From assembly GCF_040081925.1 (NCBI RefSeq), contig NZ_JBEBMF010000002.1, positions 1,054,001-1,118,000 on the forward strand: 64,000 nucleotides of DNA, written 5' to 3'. Made by a program: the position numbers and the translations under genes. The notes below the pieces were generated by a model. That model did not search any database. It saw nothing but the letters and a program-made list of their open reading frames with translations, and had not been told where the DNA came from. This DNA is from Mesorhizobium_K quangtriensis. Its GTDB lineage: Bacteria > Pseudomonadota > Alphaproteobacteria > Rhizobiales > Rhizobiaceae. Positions within the stretch are counted from its first letter, which is position 1; each line of letters opens with the position of its first letter. Shown here piece after piece: positions 35,435-44,320 of this stretch.

Positions 35435-37301
35435 ATACTCGTCGAAAATGCTGCTTTAGTCGCTGCAGAAACGACCGCCGGCCGGTCCACTTTTTTTGGG
35501 TCTCGTTGGGACTACCTCCTAAACGTTTCATTCTCGTGGAAAGACACTGCGTTAGCGCGGCCTGATCATAGAGCATTGCGGAACTGTTTCTACGCAGGAC
35601 GCGCCGCGAAAAGATCCGGAGCAGGCGTTCGTTGGTCTGCCCTATCGTCGAACCAGAAAGAACAGACATCGCAAGCCTGTCGTCTTTGCTGATCTGACCG
35701 AGCAAGCGCGAATAAGCCCATTCCATTACCTCGAGCCGAGCTGCTGCGTCGGGCTTCGGCCTCGTCGAGTAGACAAGCGGGATTGGGCACGCGAAACCGC
35801 GGATTCGGGCAGATACAACATTTTTTCTGAACCAAGTTGGAAGTGGATCAACCGGACCATCTGCATCTAATGGTTCCGAAAACCGGCTCTTTCGGAACGC
35901 GAATGTGGACCAATCGGGTTCGCTGCCGAACAAAGCGATCAGGTTCACGTCGCTGGGCCAGCCTTCGAGAAGGTCATCACTTTTTCCTAAAACGGCGGCT
36001 TCGTTAAATGAAAGAAACGATACACAAGCGACATCTGGGTCTGCTGCAAAATGGGCCAAAGTCAGATCAACTCTGCCAACGGTGTTTAGGTCTTCAACGT
36101 AGGACAGCAGGCAGACGTCATTTCGGGCATGCGATATCGCCAGGTTCAAAGCAGCACCAGCTGTCAGTGACGCACCATCTAGGCAGTTTAATTGGTCGTT
36201 CCTCTGCCACTCTATCCGCATCTGAGCGGAGCCACTCCCGTCGTCTGAGCAGTCGATAAAAATCAGCTGAAAATTCTGGTTCCGATGCTGTTTCAGGGCG
36301 TCATTAAAAGCACCGAGATTTGCTTGATCTTGCCCGCCTATAACGAGCAAAGTCACCGCTTCGCTCGAGTTGTCAGGAACCGCCACAGCACGATCCCAAA
36401 TCTTCGTCGCCAGCCGCCGAATGGCTTTGCGCTGCGACAGCTTGGCAAGGCTGGACGCAACAAGAAAAGGTTCGATGCTCGAGAATTCGACGAAGGTTCG
36501 ATTTCGGGCAAAGGAAGCGCGTTTCAACTCCACGTCAGCCTCGTGGTCAACATAGTTGTGACGCAGAATCGCTTCAGGCTCGTAGACGAAGGCCAACGGG
36601 CCATGCAGCCGCCAAAGCCGGGCGCATAGATCAATGCCCTCATGGCCGGCGAGCACCGGATTAAATCCTCCCGATTGCAAGAATACCTCGCGCCGCCAAA
36701 TCGATACACCTTCGCAGTTGATGAAAGAAGGCTTGCGCACCGTACCGAGATCGTAGTGGGATTGGCCGATACCACCGTCATGGGGAACCACTTTCCCGCG
36801 AACGCCGACAGCACCCGTTTTCTCAATGCAACGTCTCAAAGCTGCGATGCATCCAGGCTCTATGACGCCGTCGTCATCAAGAAAAACAACGGCCGTACCG
36901 CTGCCGAGCAATGCTCCAAGATTGCGCCCGGCGGCGCACCCCACATTAAAGGGCGTCGCAACGCCGAGAAATGACGAAAAGTGCTGCGCGACGCTATCGA
37001 ACAGCACCCTGTTGCCATCATCGACGAAAATCACCTCGTACGTTTCGCCTGCGCAATCTCCCGCCAAAGCCTCAAGGGCGCGCTGAATACCAGGATGGTC
37101 GCGATGACTGAGCACTACAATGCTGAGCACCGGGCATTTCGGTTGTGGGCCTAACGGATATCGCGCCGAGACTGCAGCGAGACGTTCCGTGAAACCCTCG
37201 ACCAGCCGAAGAGCATCTTTGATACGGCCCTCGTCTCGGGCGTGTTTCGCTTGGTCAAATGCACGAGACAGGTCAGCGATATCCTGCTCACACGGCGTCA
37301 T
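35415..37301 (-). CDS. Two-domain family 2 glycosyltransferase
   Basis: The 628-residue protein has a GT-A domain at about 60-270, with LSIVVLSHRDHPGIQRALEA, YEVIFVDDGN and the DXD-type VVFLDDDGVIEPGC, followed by NPVLAGHEGIDLCARLWRL (the ED-type acceptor region). A second, weaker GT2-like domain starts near residue 320 (VTLLVIGGQDQANLGAFNDA, FIDCSDDGSG) and lacks a clear DXD, so it may be inactive or structural. The ATG at 37301 overlaps the stop of the previous gene (ATGA). The region has visibly lower GC than its surroundings. It is the last gene of the glycan cluster; the acceptor glycan is unknown. Confidence 0.82.
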   Translation of the reverse strand: MTPCEQDIADLSRAFDQAKHARDEGRIKDALRLVEGFTERLAAVSARYPLGPQPKCPVLSIVVLSHRDHPGIQRALEALAGDCAGETYEVIFVDDGNRVLFDSVAQHFSSFLGVATPFNVGCAAGRNLGALLGSGTAVVFLDDDGVIEPGCIAALRRCIEKTGAVGVRGKVVPHDGGIGQSHYDLGTVRKPSFINCEGVSIWRREVFLQSGGFNPVLAGHEGIDLCARLWRLHGPLAFVYEPEAILRHNYVDHEADVELKRASFARNRTFVEFSSIEPFLVASSLAKLSQRKAIRRLATKIWDRAVAVPDNSSEAVTLLVIGGQDQANLGAFNDALKQHRNQNFQLIFIDCSDDGSGSAQMRIEWQRNDQLNCLDGASLTAGAALNLAISHARNDVCLLSYVEDLNTVGRVDLTLAHFAADPDVACVSFLSFNEAAVLGKSDDLLEGWPSDVNLIALFGSEPDWSTFAFRKSRFSEPLDADGPVDPLPTWFRKNVVSARIRGFACPIPLVYSTRPKPDAAARLEVMEWAYSRLLGQISKDDRLAMSVLSGSTIGQTNERLLRIFSRRVLRRNSSAMLYDQAALTQCLSTRMKRLGGSPNETQKKWTGRRSFLQRLKQHFRRVFRAERS

Positions 37302-38338
37302 TTTCGCACGCGTCGGCCGGATCTGGCAGGCCCCCACACCGCTCTAACGGCTCTGGTCCAGAATCCCGATTTCTTGGTCGATGCTGGCCTGTTGCCGCCG
37401 CTTTTAGGTGTGGGCGCCCGTGAAGATAGCCGGGCGAGGAGGTCCCGAGCCTTATCGATCGACGCTGGATCGACGTCGAACTCGGCCGTCGCACCTGTTA
37501 AAAAACGTTCGACAAACTGATGGCGGAGCTCAGATGGACCCGCGGCGAAATCTACCTGCCAGCGCTTTCGGATCTGCGCGTTGACCAACTGGTCGGCGAT
37601 CATGGCGAGCAGTTGGGCGGCCTCATTCTTTTGGATCAGGGGATAAGCGTGTCGGAACACGCCGAGCGCGTATTCCAGCGTAAAGTCTAGCATTTCGTCT
37701 TCTGGCATCTTTAGCATCTGCATGCCGAGCGACTCGGGCCGGTTGCGCCGAAAATAAAGAACACGGGGGATTCGATGCAGCTCGCCAGCTCGGGCAACAG
37801 CGATTGTCCAGGTCGTGGCCGACGTGATGGGTAGCGCTGACAGCATGGCTTCCCGGCGAACTAGACACCTGATAGCCGCCGGGTTGGCTCTCCCGGCCTG
37901 TTCGAGTACGCGCTGAAGTGCGAAGCCCAGAACCGATCGGTGTCGCACAACGTCATTGCGAGTGCCGAAGTGCTGCATGTCGCAGTAGACACTCGCGGCC
38001 TCTGGATGGCGATCGGCATGGTCCAGCAGCACCTCAAGGTAATCCGGCGCGCAATGGTCGTCATGTTGCCAATAACAGAAATAGTCCTCGCGTAAGTGGC
38101 GGGCGAGCCAATTTATGTTGCCTTCCCAGCGAAGCCTGTCGTTCTGAAGGACGACCTCGATTCGAGGATCTTCGGCGAAGCTCTTGCAAGCCTCGTATGA
38201 TCGCCTGTCGCCTCCGTCCACCGAAATCAAAACACGATAGTCACGAAAAGTCTGCCGCTGGATCGACAATAGCGTTTGCTCAACGTGCTCCCAGCCTTCG
38301 AACAGGGGCATCGCGATCAGTATCCGTGCTTCCGTCAT
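37298..38338 (-). CDS. Family 2 glycosyltransferase
   Basis: The 346-residue protein is a single GT-A domain: ILIAMPLFEGWEHVEQTLLS at the N-terminus, then YRVLISVDGGD and a QHDDHCAPDYLEVLL metal-binding segment (HDD in the DXD position). The C-terminal 100 residues are basic and unconserved in character. The ATG at 38338 overlaps the stop of the oxidoreductase gene by 4 bp; longer frames upstream are read through that gene. It likely adds one sugar to a surface glycan in concert with the downstream two-domain enzyme. Confidence 0.83.
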   Translation of the reverse strand: MTEARILIAMPLFEGWEHVEQTLLSIQRQTFRDYRVLISVDGGDRRSYEACKSFAEDPRIEVVLQNDRLRWEGNINWLARHLREDYFCYWQHDDHCAPDYLEVLLDHADRHPEAASVYCDMQHFGTRNDVVRHRSVLGFALQRVLEQAGRANPAAIRCLVRREAMLSALPITSATTWTIAVARAGELHRIPRVLYFRRNRPESLGMQMLKMPEDEMLDFTLEYALGVFRHAYPLIQKNEAAQLLAMIADQLVNAQIRKRWQVDFAAGPSELRHQFVERFLTGATAEFDVDPASIDKARDLLARLSSRAPTPKSGGNRPASTKKSGFWTRAVRAVWGPARSGRRVRK

Positions 38339-39585
38339 ACTGCGCGACATCCTGAAACCGCATGAGTACTGACGGCGCCAATGATGCGACGCGCGCACTC
38401 GTCCGCGAAATACGGCGCCATCGTCAGCTTGCCTGGATCAACGCTGTGATAGCGCCCGACAGATGTCACGCCGATCTCGAAACGGTTGTGTAATTCGCTG
38501 TTGGGGTCGTCGATGTCGGTTTCACCCCAAGCAACGATTGGTCCGCCGCGCACCACAACGTCCGATAACTCATCGGCGGCGTATTCAGACAGCACTGGAT
38601 GGATGGCTGCGAGACCGGAGTAAGTGCCTCCGAATATGGTGGAACGGAGAGGCTCATCAGGCATGATCGGCCAAAATGGCGGCTCTGCATCAAAGGTGCG
38701 ATCAGTGAGACAGCTGGGGTACCAGGTTAGGTAAACGGTACCGTTTCGATAGCGGACGACTTCGCCAAAAGGGCCAAGAACGATGGTCATAGACCGGGCA
38801 GGTCGGGCTGCGTCTGGGGGGCGGAAGCTTACCCCATATTTGAGCCGGTGGATCCACTTGCGCCGAGGCCGCATCCCGGCGGTACTATCGATCGCAATGC
38901 GTCCGTCCCAAAGCGAATTGACGATGTGATCAAAGCCGTCGTCATGCTGGATGTCATTCGACGTGCTAGCGACCCTAGATCTTTCGAGATCAACGGCGGT
39001 GATCAGGTGATTTGTTCTAACCTCGATTGTCGGCGTCGCGGCGATGCGTTGTCTGATCAGGTCGGCGAGCGCTACCGGATCAATGGCTACCTCCGGCGAT
39101 TGGAAAGCCGCCAAGGCCTGATTGCTCAGCTCGATTTCCAGTTCCCGCTTCGACCACGGCCTTATCGGGCTCGCCAAGTCGGCATTGAAATAGTCACCAC
39201 GCCGGCTTGTGCCGACTGCGTCTTGGATCAAACGGTGGACAGCATTCAAATAGGCGTGGATTCGATCCGGCTCCTGCTGTGAACAACGATGGACGACGTA
39301 GGCGGCCGGATCCGATGTTTCGAAGTCTCCAGCATCGTTAGCGAGCCACCGGCAAAGTAGCGGCGCGAAGGAAAGTGCTCCGCGCATCATCATCTTGGCA
39401 GTACGAAGCGATGGATCGCCGCCATACATATAGCCGAGATGAACCTTACCCTCATTCGCCACCGCCGCTCGGGTAAGCAAAGCAGGGTTCCGGTCGAAAA
39501 GGGTTACGCGCGCGCCATGATCCGCTAGCGCCATCGCTATGCAGCAGCCCTGTAGACCGCCGCCCATGACCCCGACATGCGTCAA
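38335..39585 (-). CDS. FAD-dependent oxidoreductase (DAO fold)
   Basis: The 416-residue protein has an N-terminal Rossmann dinucleotide motif VGVMGGGLQGCCIAMALADHG with an acidic residue at FDRN, and NEGKVHLGY after it. It belongs to the D-amino-acid-oxidase/glycine-oxidase fold. The start is a TTG at 39585; the first ATG in frame (39567) would cut the first strand of the Rossmann fold. It is the first gene of a three-gene unit, coupled by ATGA overlaps to two glycosyltransferases, so it probably modifies a sugar or lipid-linked glycan rather than an amino acid. Confidence 0.8.
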   Translation of the reverse strand: MTHVGVMGGGLQGCCIAMALADHGARVTLFDRNPALLTRAAVANEGKVHLGYMYGGDPSLRTAKMMMRGALSFAPLLCRWLANDAGDFETSDPAAYVVHRCSQQEPDRIHAYLNAVHRLIQDAVGTSRRGDYFNADLASPIRPWSKRELEIELSNQALAAFQSPEVAIDPVALADLIRQRIAATPTIEVRTNHLITAVDLERSRVASTSNDIQHDDGFDHIVNSLWDGRIAIDSTAGMRPRRKWIHRLKYGVSFRPPDAARPARSMTIVLGPFGEVVRYRNGTVYLTWYPSCLTDRTFDAEPPFWPIMPDEPLRSTIFGGTYSGLAAIHPVLSEYAADELSDVVVRGGPIVAWGETDIDDPNSELHNRFEIGVTSVGRYHSVDPGKLTMAPYFADECARRIIGAVSTHAVSGCRAV

Positions 39586-39902
39586 TGCATCGCCTTCAAA
39601 AGCGCAAAATCGTTGACCTCATCTACCGGCCGCTCTTCACGCCAAAGTCTAATAGGCATCTGCAACGCTCCGAAGCCGTATATTGGCTGGGTCCAGAAAT
39701 ATCTAAGGTGGTTCGCGCAAATATGTTTCGAGTCAAGCTCTTGGGTCAATGTCCGGCCGAGAAGTGTTCACAGACTCGCGTCCACCCGATGCGGCGGAAA
39801 CGAACAGAACTCTCAGGCACACCATTACAGATACCGCAGAGCCATGCGGACCAGGCAATCGATCAACAGCCTTTAAGAGACGGCAATTGAACTCGCACGC
39901 AA
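39586..39902. other. Intergenic region upstream of glycan cluster
   Basis: This 317-bp stretch must contain the promoter of the minus-strand glycan cluster. Open frames across it give low-complexity translations with no family features. I see no repeat or clear promoter box. The sequence left of 39903 does not continue the poxB remnant, so 39903 is a breakpoint. Confidence 0.5.
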
Positions 39903-40222
39903 GTGCTGGCGATCGCGGCGCAGATTCCTTCAGCCGAATCGGCGGTAACTATTTCCAGGAAACGCATCCGCAGAACCTGTTCCGCGGGTGCAGCGTCTAT
40001 TGCGGGCTGGTTTCGGCCCCCAAGCAGATGCCGTTTGTGATGGAGAGTGGCATCCGTGCCGAGGTCGGCGAGCGTGGCGTAGCGGTTATCGTCATACCAG
40101 GTGACATCGCCCTCCAGCTGCAACGCGAGCGCGCAGTATCACCAGTCGCCGGCCTCCTTCCGCCATCTCCGATCGTCACGCCTTCCGATACCGAGCTTGA
40201 TGCCCTGGCTGACACACTTAAC
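39903..40222 (+). pseudogene. Pyruvate oxidase (PoxB-like) internal fragment, frameshifted
   Basis: The fragment reads VLAIAAQIPSAE in one frame and then, after a 1-bp deletion near 39938, GGNYFQETHPQNLF in the next. It continues with CGLVSAPKQMPFVME and GERGVAVIVIPGDIALQLQ to ELDALADTLN. This is the central part of the thiamine-diphosphate N-terminal domain of PoxB and related enzymes. Both ends of the gene are missing. The right end stops within 7 bp of a transposase remnant on the opposite strand, so an IS insertion or deletion created the junction. Confidence 0.7.
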
Positions 40223-40228
40223 AGCCCT

Positions 40229-40386
40229 CCAGCGCTGGTTGGCATCCTGCGGGATCGCCGTCGGTGCTCTCGTGCCGAGCGCCCGCTTGCGGCACCGCGC
40301 CTGCGCACCGTCAGCCGCTCTTCGCGACAGAGCGGGTAGAGGTTCTTCCAGTTCACCGCCACGCCTTCGCGCTTCAGAATCCGCTG
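40229..40386 (-). mobile_element. IS3-family transposase (OrfB) remnant
   Basis: On the minus strand, EQRILKREGVAVNWKNLYPL and CREERLTVRRRG are followed, after a 1-bp deletion near 40293, by RKRALGTRAPTAIPQDANQR. This matches the helix-turn-helix to pre-DDE region of IS407/IS3-type OrfB. The DDE catalytic core is absent. The fragment abuts the poxB remnant. It is a dead element and indicates past recombination. Confidence 0.65.
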
Positions 40387-40526
40387 TTCTCACCAAATGG
40401 ACGTGCAGTTCCCCGCTTAGCGGGCCCAGCCAGACTGTCCGCTACGACCCCCTACGCAAATTCTCGACGCACCCGCGCAGCGCAACGGAATGGGAAGGGG
40501 CTAGACCTACGATACGTAACGGGCCG

Positions 40527-41564
40527 CTAAAGGTCGAACTCGAAAAACGTGCGCGTTCCTTGTTGGACCTTCTGGTAGGATAGCGTGCTGCCCAAATTTA
40601 GGAGCATCGCTCCAATCACCTTTGTGCCGAGTCCGGTCCCTTGCGCAGTACCGGTGCCGTCCCAACCCACGCCGTCGTCTTCCACCGATAGCCGGGCCTT
40701 GTTTGACATCAGTCTGCTGAGCGTGACGCGAACCGGTCCTCCTGCCGCGTCAGGATACGCATACTTGACCGCGTTGGTGACCAGTTCGGTAAGCACCACA
40801 CCGATCGACACAGCCTTATCCGTGGGAAGTTTAACAGGGTCGAGAACCATCTGAATGCTGCCCGACCCGCCCTGAGATTGAATGCCCATTTCGAGGTCGG
40901 TCACTAGGTCACGGACATAATCATCGAGAGCGACGCGTTGGACATCGGTCGATCTGTAAAGCCGTTGATGAACCTTTGCTATTGCCTGGATCCGCCCCTG
41001 TGTTTCTGTCAGTGCTGACCTTGCACTGTCGTCGTGCACGACCGATGACTGAAGACGAACAAGAGAGGCAACCAACGACAAACTGTTGGCGATCCGGTGA
41101 TTAACCTCGTGCAGCATCAATTCCGCTCGGTCGCGCGCCTCTCGAACTTCCAACTCTGCCCGTGCCTTTGCACGCTCAAGGCGTGCCTTTTCCAGCGACT
41201 GTTCGATTGCACTGAAGAGCAATTCAAGGAAATCGCCACTCGCAGATTTGATCACATAGTCTGATGCGCCGGCCTTGAGAGCCCCAACAGCAACGGCAGC
41301 GTCGGTGGAGGCGGTCACGTAGATCACAGGCGGTCTCGGTACCTTGCTATTGACGGCGCCGAGGAAATCGAGCCCAGTCTCTCCACGCAACTCGTGGTCC
41401 AGCACCACGACACTGCAGTCAATCGCTTCCAGCATAGCAAGGCCGTCAGCGACGGACGAAGCATGGGATAGTGAATAGCCACGACGTCTGCATGCGCGCT
41501 CGACGAGACGCACAAGAGCTGCATCATCATCAACGTACAGAATATGGACTTTCACGTCAGGCAT
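40527..41564 (-). CDS. Receiver-HisKA_2 hybrid sensor kinase
   Basis: The 345-residue protein has an N-terminal receiver domain (LYVDDDAAL, phospho-Asp in VVVLDHELRGETGLD, VTAS, and KAGASDYVIK). A linker coiled coil follows at 120-150, then a HisKA_2 dimerisation domain with the phospho-His in MLHEVNHRIANSLSLVASLV and an HATPase_c domain (LTELVTNAVKYAYPD, VEDDGVGW, GTGLGTKVI). This inverted receiver-kinase order is typical of alphaproteobacterial general-stress and light-type systems. It is the last of three ATGA/TGATG-coupled genes and probably receives phosphate from the upstream CHASE3 kinase. Confidence 0.9.
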   Translation of the reverse strand: MPDVKVHILYVDDDAALVRLVERACRRRGYSLSHASSVADGLAMLEAIDCSVVVLDHELRGETGLDFLGAVNSKVPRPPVIYVTASTDAAVAVGALKAGASDYVIKSASGDFLELLFSAIEQSLEKARLERAKARAELEVREARDRAELMLHEVNHRIANSLSLVASLVRLQSSVVHDDSARSALTETQGRIQAIAKVHQRLYRSTDVQRVALDDYVRDLVTDLEMGIQSQGGSGSIQMVLDPVKLPTDKAVSIGVVLTELVTNAVKYAYPDAAGGPVRVTLSRLMSNKARLSVEDDGVGWDGTGTAQGTGLGTKVIGAMLLNLGSTLSYQKVQQGTRTFFEFDL

Positions 41565-42010
41565 CAGTTTGTCTGCGGCACCTGCATCACCGAGAAGAAC
41601 AGCCCGAGCTGCTTGATGGCATTGGCAAAGCCTTCATAGTTCACCGGCTTGGTGATGTAGACATTCGCGCCGAGATCGTAGCATCGCTGGATCTCGCGAG
41701 CGTCATCCGTGGTGGTCAGCACCACGACCGGAGCTAGCTTGGTGTGCTGGTTCGCCTTTACCTTCTCCAGAATGTCGACGCCTGTCATGTCGGGAAGATT
41801 GAGGTCGAGGAGGATCAAGAGGTGACGGCCTGCGCTGACTGAGCCTGATCCGTCGTGGCCAAAAAGAAATGTCAGCGCATCGGTGCCGTTAGAAAAGGGT
41901 ACAATCTCATTGTTGACACCCGCTCTGCGGATGTTCTTCTCGATGAGCCGGGAATGGCCCTCATCGTCCTCTACCATCACGATCGTGACAGCCTTCGCTT
42001 CGTCGGTCAT
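41564..42010 (-). CDS. Single-domain response regulator (Rcp1-like)
   Basis: The 148-residue protein is a stand-alone receiver: VEDDEGHSRLIEKNIRRAG at the N-terminus, phospho-Asp in LLILLDLNLPDMTGVD, VVLTTTDD and the conserved Lys in YITKPVNYEGF. It has no output domain. The extended beta4-alpha4 segment and length match Rcp1-type regulators paired with phytochrome-like or CHASE3 kinases. Its stop overlaps the start of the next gene by 1 bp. It probably shuttles phosphate between the two kinases. Confidence 0.92.
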   Translation of the reverse strand: MTDEAKAVTIVMVEDDEGHSRLIEKNIRRAGVNNEIVPFSNGTDALTFLFGHDGSGSVSAGRHLLILLDLNLPDMTGVDILEKVKANQHTKLAPVVVLTTTDDAREIQRCYDLGANVYITKPVNYEGFANAIKQLGLFFSVMQVPQTN

Positions 42011-43494
42011 GAACCAGCGCTCCTTAGAAACTTTGATAGATCGGATGGGAGATCAATTCGGAAGGTCGACCCCGTTCCTAGACTAGAACTCAGAGTGATA
42101 TCTCCACCAAGGCTCCTGATCGAGGAGCGCACATGTGCAAGCCCAATTCCCTCGCCAGGTTTGTCCTGGCTGCCCGAACGACGAAACAGGTCGAACACCC
42201 TCTGGTGATCCTGCTCGGCTATTCCACGTCCGTTATCCTCTACCTCGATTACCACGCGATTACCGAAGGTGGGTTTTGCGCGCAGCTTGATATGAAGGGG
42301 TCGATCTGCTGCAGCGTATTTGACGGCATTGTCGAGTAGGTTCCCGATTACCTGTTCCAGGACCAATCTGTCAGACTGTATCGACGTGACACTGGTGTCG
42401 ATCTCGGCTTCACCGCCTGCCTCGAAGACCTGGTGCTGCACAACGTCGACGGCTGACTGCAACAGCGTCCTCAAATCAATGCGTTCAGGCTTGAGCTGTC
42501 TACGTCCCTCTCTGGACAGCTTCAGAATGGCATTGATCAGTCCATCCATCTTGTTCGTCGAGGATCTGATGAAGCCGATTGCCTCCGGCACATCTTCGTT
42601 GACGGCTAGCTTCGCCTCTTCGACCTGGCGGCCGTCGGACTCGGCATCCGTCACCAACGTTCGCAACGGCACGAGGCTGTTTTCGAGTTCGCTGGTGAAG
42701 CCCATGATGTTGACGAGCGGGGCCCGCAAGTCATGGGTAACGATGTAGGCAAATCTCTGGATTTCTTCATTGGCCCGGCCCAACTCGACAGTGCGGTTCT
42801 GGACCTTCTCTTCCAGCCCGACATTGAGCGCTTCGATCTCATCGCGCGCCGACAGCAGATCGCGCGTGTATTTCGTCACAAGCCAGGCGGCACCTCCGAC
42901 AACCGCAAGAATAACTATCGCTCCGATGATCTCGATCCATTGGAGAGCCTGGGCACTCGTTCGCTGGTGGAACACGCTCTCGGAAAAGCGCCGATCTGCC
43001 ACGGCAGTCAAATTGTCGAACAAGGCTCTGGCTTCGTCCATGACTGCCTTGCCCCGATCGCTGTCCACGATTGCGCGGGCCTCGTCTTGCTTGCCATCCC
43101 TGAACAGCGAAATTGTCAGCGACAGTTCCTCCATCTTCGCATCGATCTTGGAGGACAAGTCAGAGATTTGCTGAGCACTTACCTCGTCTGCCAAGCGGTG
43201 GCTCAGCGCCTGGAAGCGTGCGGGGATTTCCGCCTTGGCGCGCTCAAAGGGCTGGAGGTAGGTCTCGCGCCCGGTCAGCAGAAATCCGCGCTGCCCGATT
43301 TCCGCATCTTGGACAAGAGACTTGAGGTCCACGATGGCCGCACGCGTTTCGCGGGCTTCAACAACCTGGTCCGCGTTTTTGATAGTGGTAGATATCAACC
43401 AACCAGTGGCAATCAGGATTGCGAGCAGGGCAAGCACGCCGATGCCGAATAGCACCGACGTCCATTGCAGTACTGACCGGCTGGTGAATGGCAT
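42007..43494 (-). CDS. CHASE3-domain membrane sensor histidine kinase
   Basis: The 495-residue protein has membrane helix 1 at about 14-35, a periplasmic CHASE3 domain at 40-185 (LVQDAEIGQRGFLLTGRETY), membrane helix 2 near 190-210 (IIGAIVILAVVGGAAWLV) and a coiled coil. HisKA (FAYIVTHDLRAPLVNIMGF) and HATPase_c (VIGNLLDNAVKYA, VIEVEDNGRGIAEQD, GIGLAHVRSS) follow. It is the first gene of the three-gene phosphorelay; its stop overlaps the response-regulator start (ATGA). The signal sensed is not known. Confidence 0.93.
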   Translation of the reverse strand: MPFTSRSVLQWTSVLFGIGVLALLAILIATGWLISTTIKNADQVVEARETRAAIVDLKSLVQDAEIGQRGFLLTGRETYLQPFERAKAEIPARFQALSHRLADEVSAQQISDLSSKIDAKMEELSLTISLFRDGKQDEARAIVDSDRGKAVMDEARALFDNLTAVADRRFSESVFHQRTSAQALQWIEIIGAIVILAVVGGAAWLVTKYTRDLLSARDEIEALNVGLEEKVQNRTVELGRANEEIQRFAYIVTHDLRAPLVNIMGFTSELENSLVPLRTLVTDAESDGRQVEEAKLAVNEDVPEAIGFIRSSTNKMDGLINAILKLSREGRRQLKPERIDLRTLLQSAVDVVQHQVFEAGGEAEIDTSVTSIQSDRLVLEQVIGNLLDNAVKYAAADRPLHIKLRAKPTFGNRVVIEVEDNGRGIAEQDHQRVFDLFRRSGSQDKPGEGIGLAHVRSSIRSLGGDITLSSSLGTGSTFRIDLPSDLSKFLRSAGS

Positions 43495-43583
43495 GAAGTG
43501 ATTGTCCAGGCGAGACTCTTGCCGTAGCCGGTTTTCTCGGTGGCGTCACGTCCGTGCTTTGCGAACGCAAGGAAAGAGCCTCC

Positions 43584-43718
43584 TCAAGCGAACAGCCGGC
43601 CGCCCGTAGGCACTGCCACAAACAACAAGAAAACACCCGCCGCACTAACAAATGTTAGCGAGTTCCACGAAGCATAACGGCTTCGGAACAAGCGGGTCAC
43701 ATCGCTGTTATTCTGCAT
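43584..43718 (-). CDS. Possible small single-pass membrane protein
   Basis: A 44-residue frame starts MQNNSDVTRLFRSRYASWN and ends with a hydrophobic segment (SLTFVSAAGVFLLFVAVP). A charged start, one helix and a short tail are the form of many small rhizobial membrane proteins. The ribosome site is weak and the start is only 18 bp from the divergent DUF3606 start, so the call is uncertain. Confidence 0.3.
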   Translation of the reverse strand: MQNNSDVTRLFRSRYASWNSLTFVSAAGVFLLFVAVPTGGRLFA

Positions 43719-43736
43719 CCCATTGGAGTCACCGAG

Positions 43737-43936
43737 ATGCCGAACGACAAAACACCGATCGTAAAGTGAGTGGTGGTGAAGCGACCTTGGCGGATCAGGA
43801 AATTTCCAAGATGTGCGGTGTGTCGCTTGAACAGGCACGGCAGCTGATCAGGGCATACGGCACAGACACCACCAGTCTCGTGACGGCTGCGCGGCAGCTG
43901 AGCGGCAAGTCCAACGTTCGCTCCTCACGAAAGTGA
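43737..43936 (+). pseudogene. DUF3606-like small protein with N-terminal frameshift
   Basis: The ATG at 43737, with GGAG 8 bases upstream, reads MPNDKTP and then hits a stop after IVK. Shifting frame at about 43752-43757 gives DRKVSGGEATLADQEISKM and GVSLEQARQLIRAYGTD, the DUF3606 helix-turn-helix-like fold that normally follows directly on an MPDDKT start. The arrangement indicates a single indel in an otherwise intact gene of about 66 residues, or an alternative upstream start at 43652 in the second frame. DUF3606 proteins are short and of unknown role, often near stress-response genes. Confidence 0.6.
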
Positions 43937-43953
43937 ACGGAGCCGGATACACG

Positions 43954-44244
43954 ATGAAGAAGTCACAAAACGACGTTAGGTTGGCAGAGTTGGACGGTGC
44001 ATGGGCGGTCTACGTGACTGAGAACGGAGAGACCGAAGAAACGAAATTCGATGGTGAGGCGTTCGCCAGGAACTTTGCAGCAGGGCAACTGTTGCGGCTT
44101 GGACTGAAGGCAATCAACGCTGGGGCTGCAAAGACTGCCGGCGGCCCAAATACCCGCCAAGCGGAATTGGACAAGTGGTTGCTTGAGGATGCCAAACGCA
44201 GGCGGTCAATGATCAAAACCAAGCCAGTACGTGGACGGAGTTGA
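43954..44244 (+). CDS. Small hypothetical protein
   Basis: The 96-residue frame starts MKKSQNDVRLAELDGAWAVY. The N-terminal half looks like a short beta-sheet with VTENGETEETKFDGEAFARN; the middle is helical and Ala-rich, and the tail is basic (DAKRRRSMIKTKPVRGRS). I do not recognise a family. An upstream ATG at 43933 overlaps the DUF3606 stop. Strand and spacing suggest the two are cotranscribed. Confidence 0.5.
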   Translation: MKKSQNDVRLAELDGAWAVYVTENGETEETKFDGEAFARNFAAGQLLRLGLKAINAGAAKTAGGPNTRQAELDKWLLEDAKRRRSMIKTKPVRGRS

Positions 44245-44320
44245 GCCGGATACCTTTTTGCGCAAGTCCTTCGACTATTTCCAGCGCGACACCTCAGCTG
44301 GTTGATTATGTCCGTTGCGG

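Noticed and set aside
36300..37301. Second catalytic glycosyltransferase domain in the large GT2 protein
   Set aside because: Only the N-terminal domain (encoded near the 5' end at 37301) has a clear DXD motif; the later domain is called GT2-like but not assigned activity.
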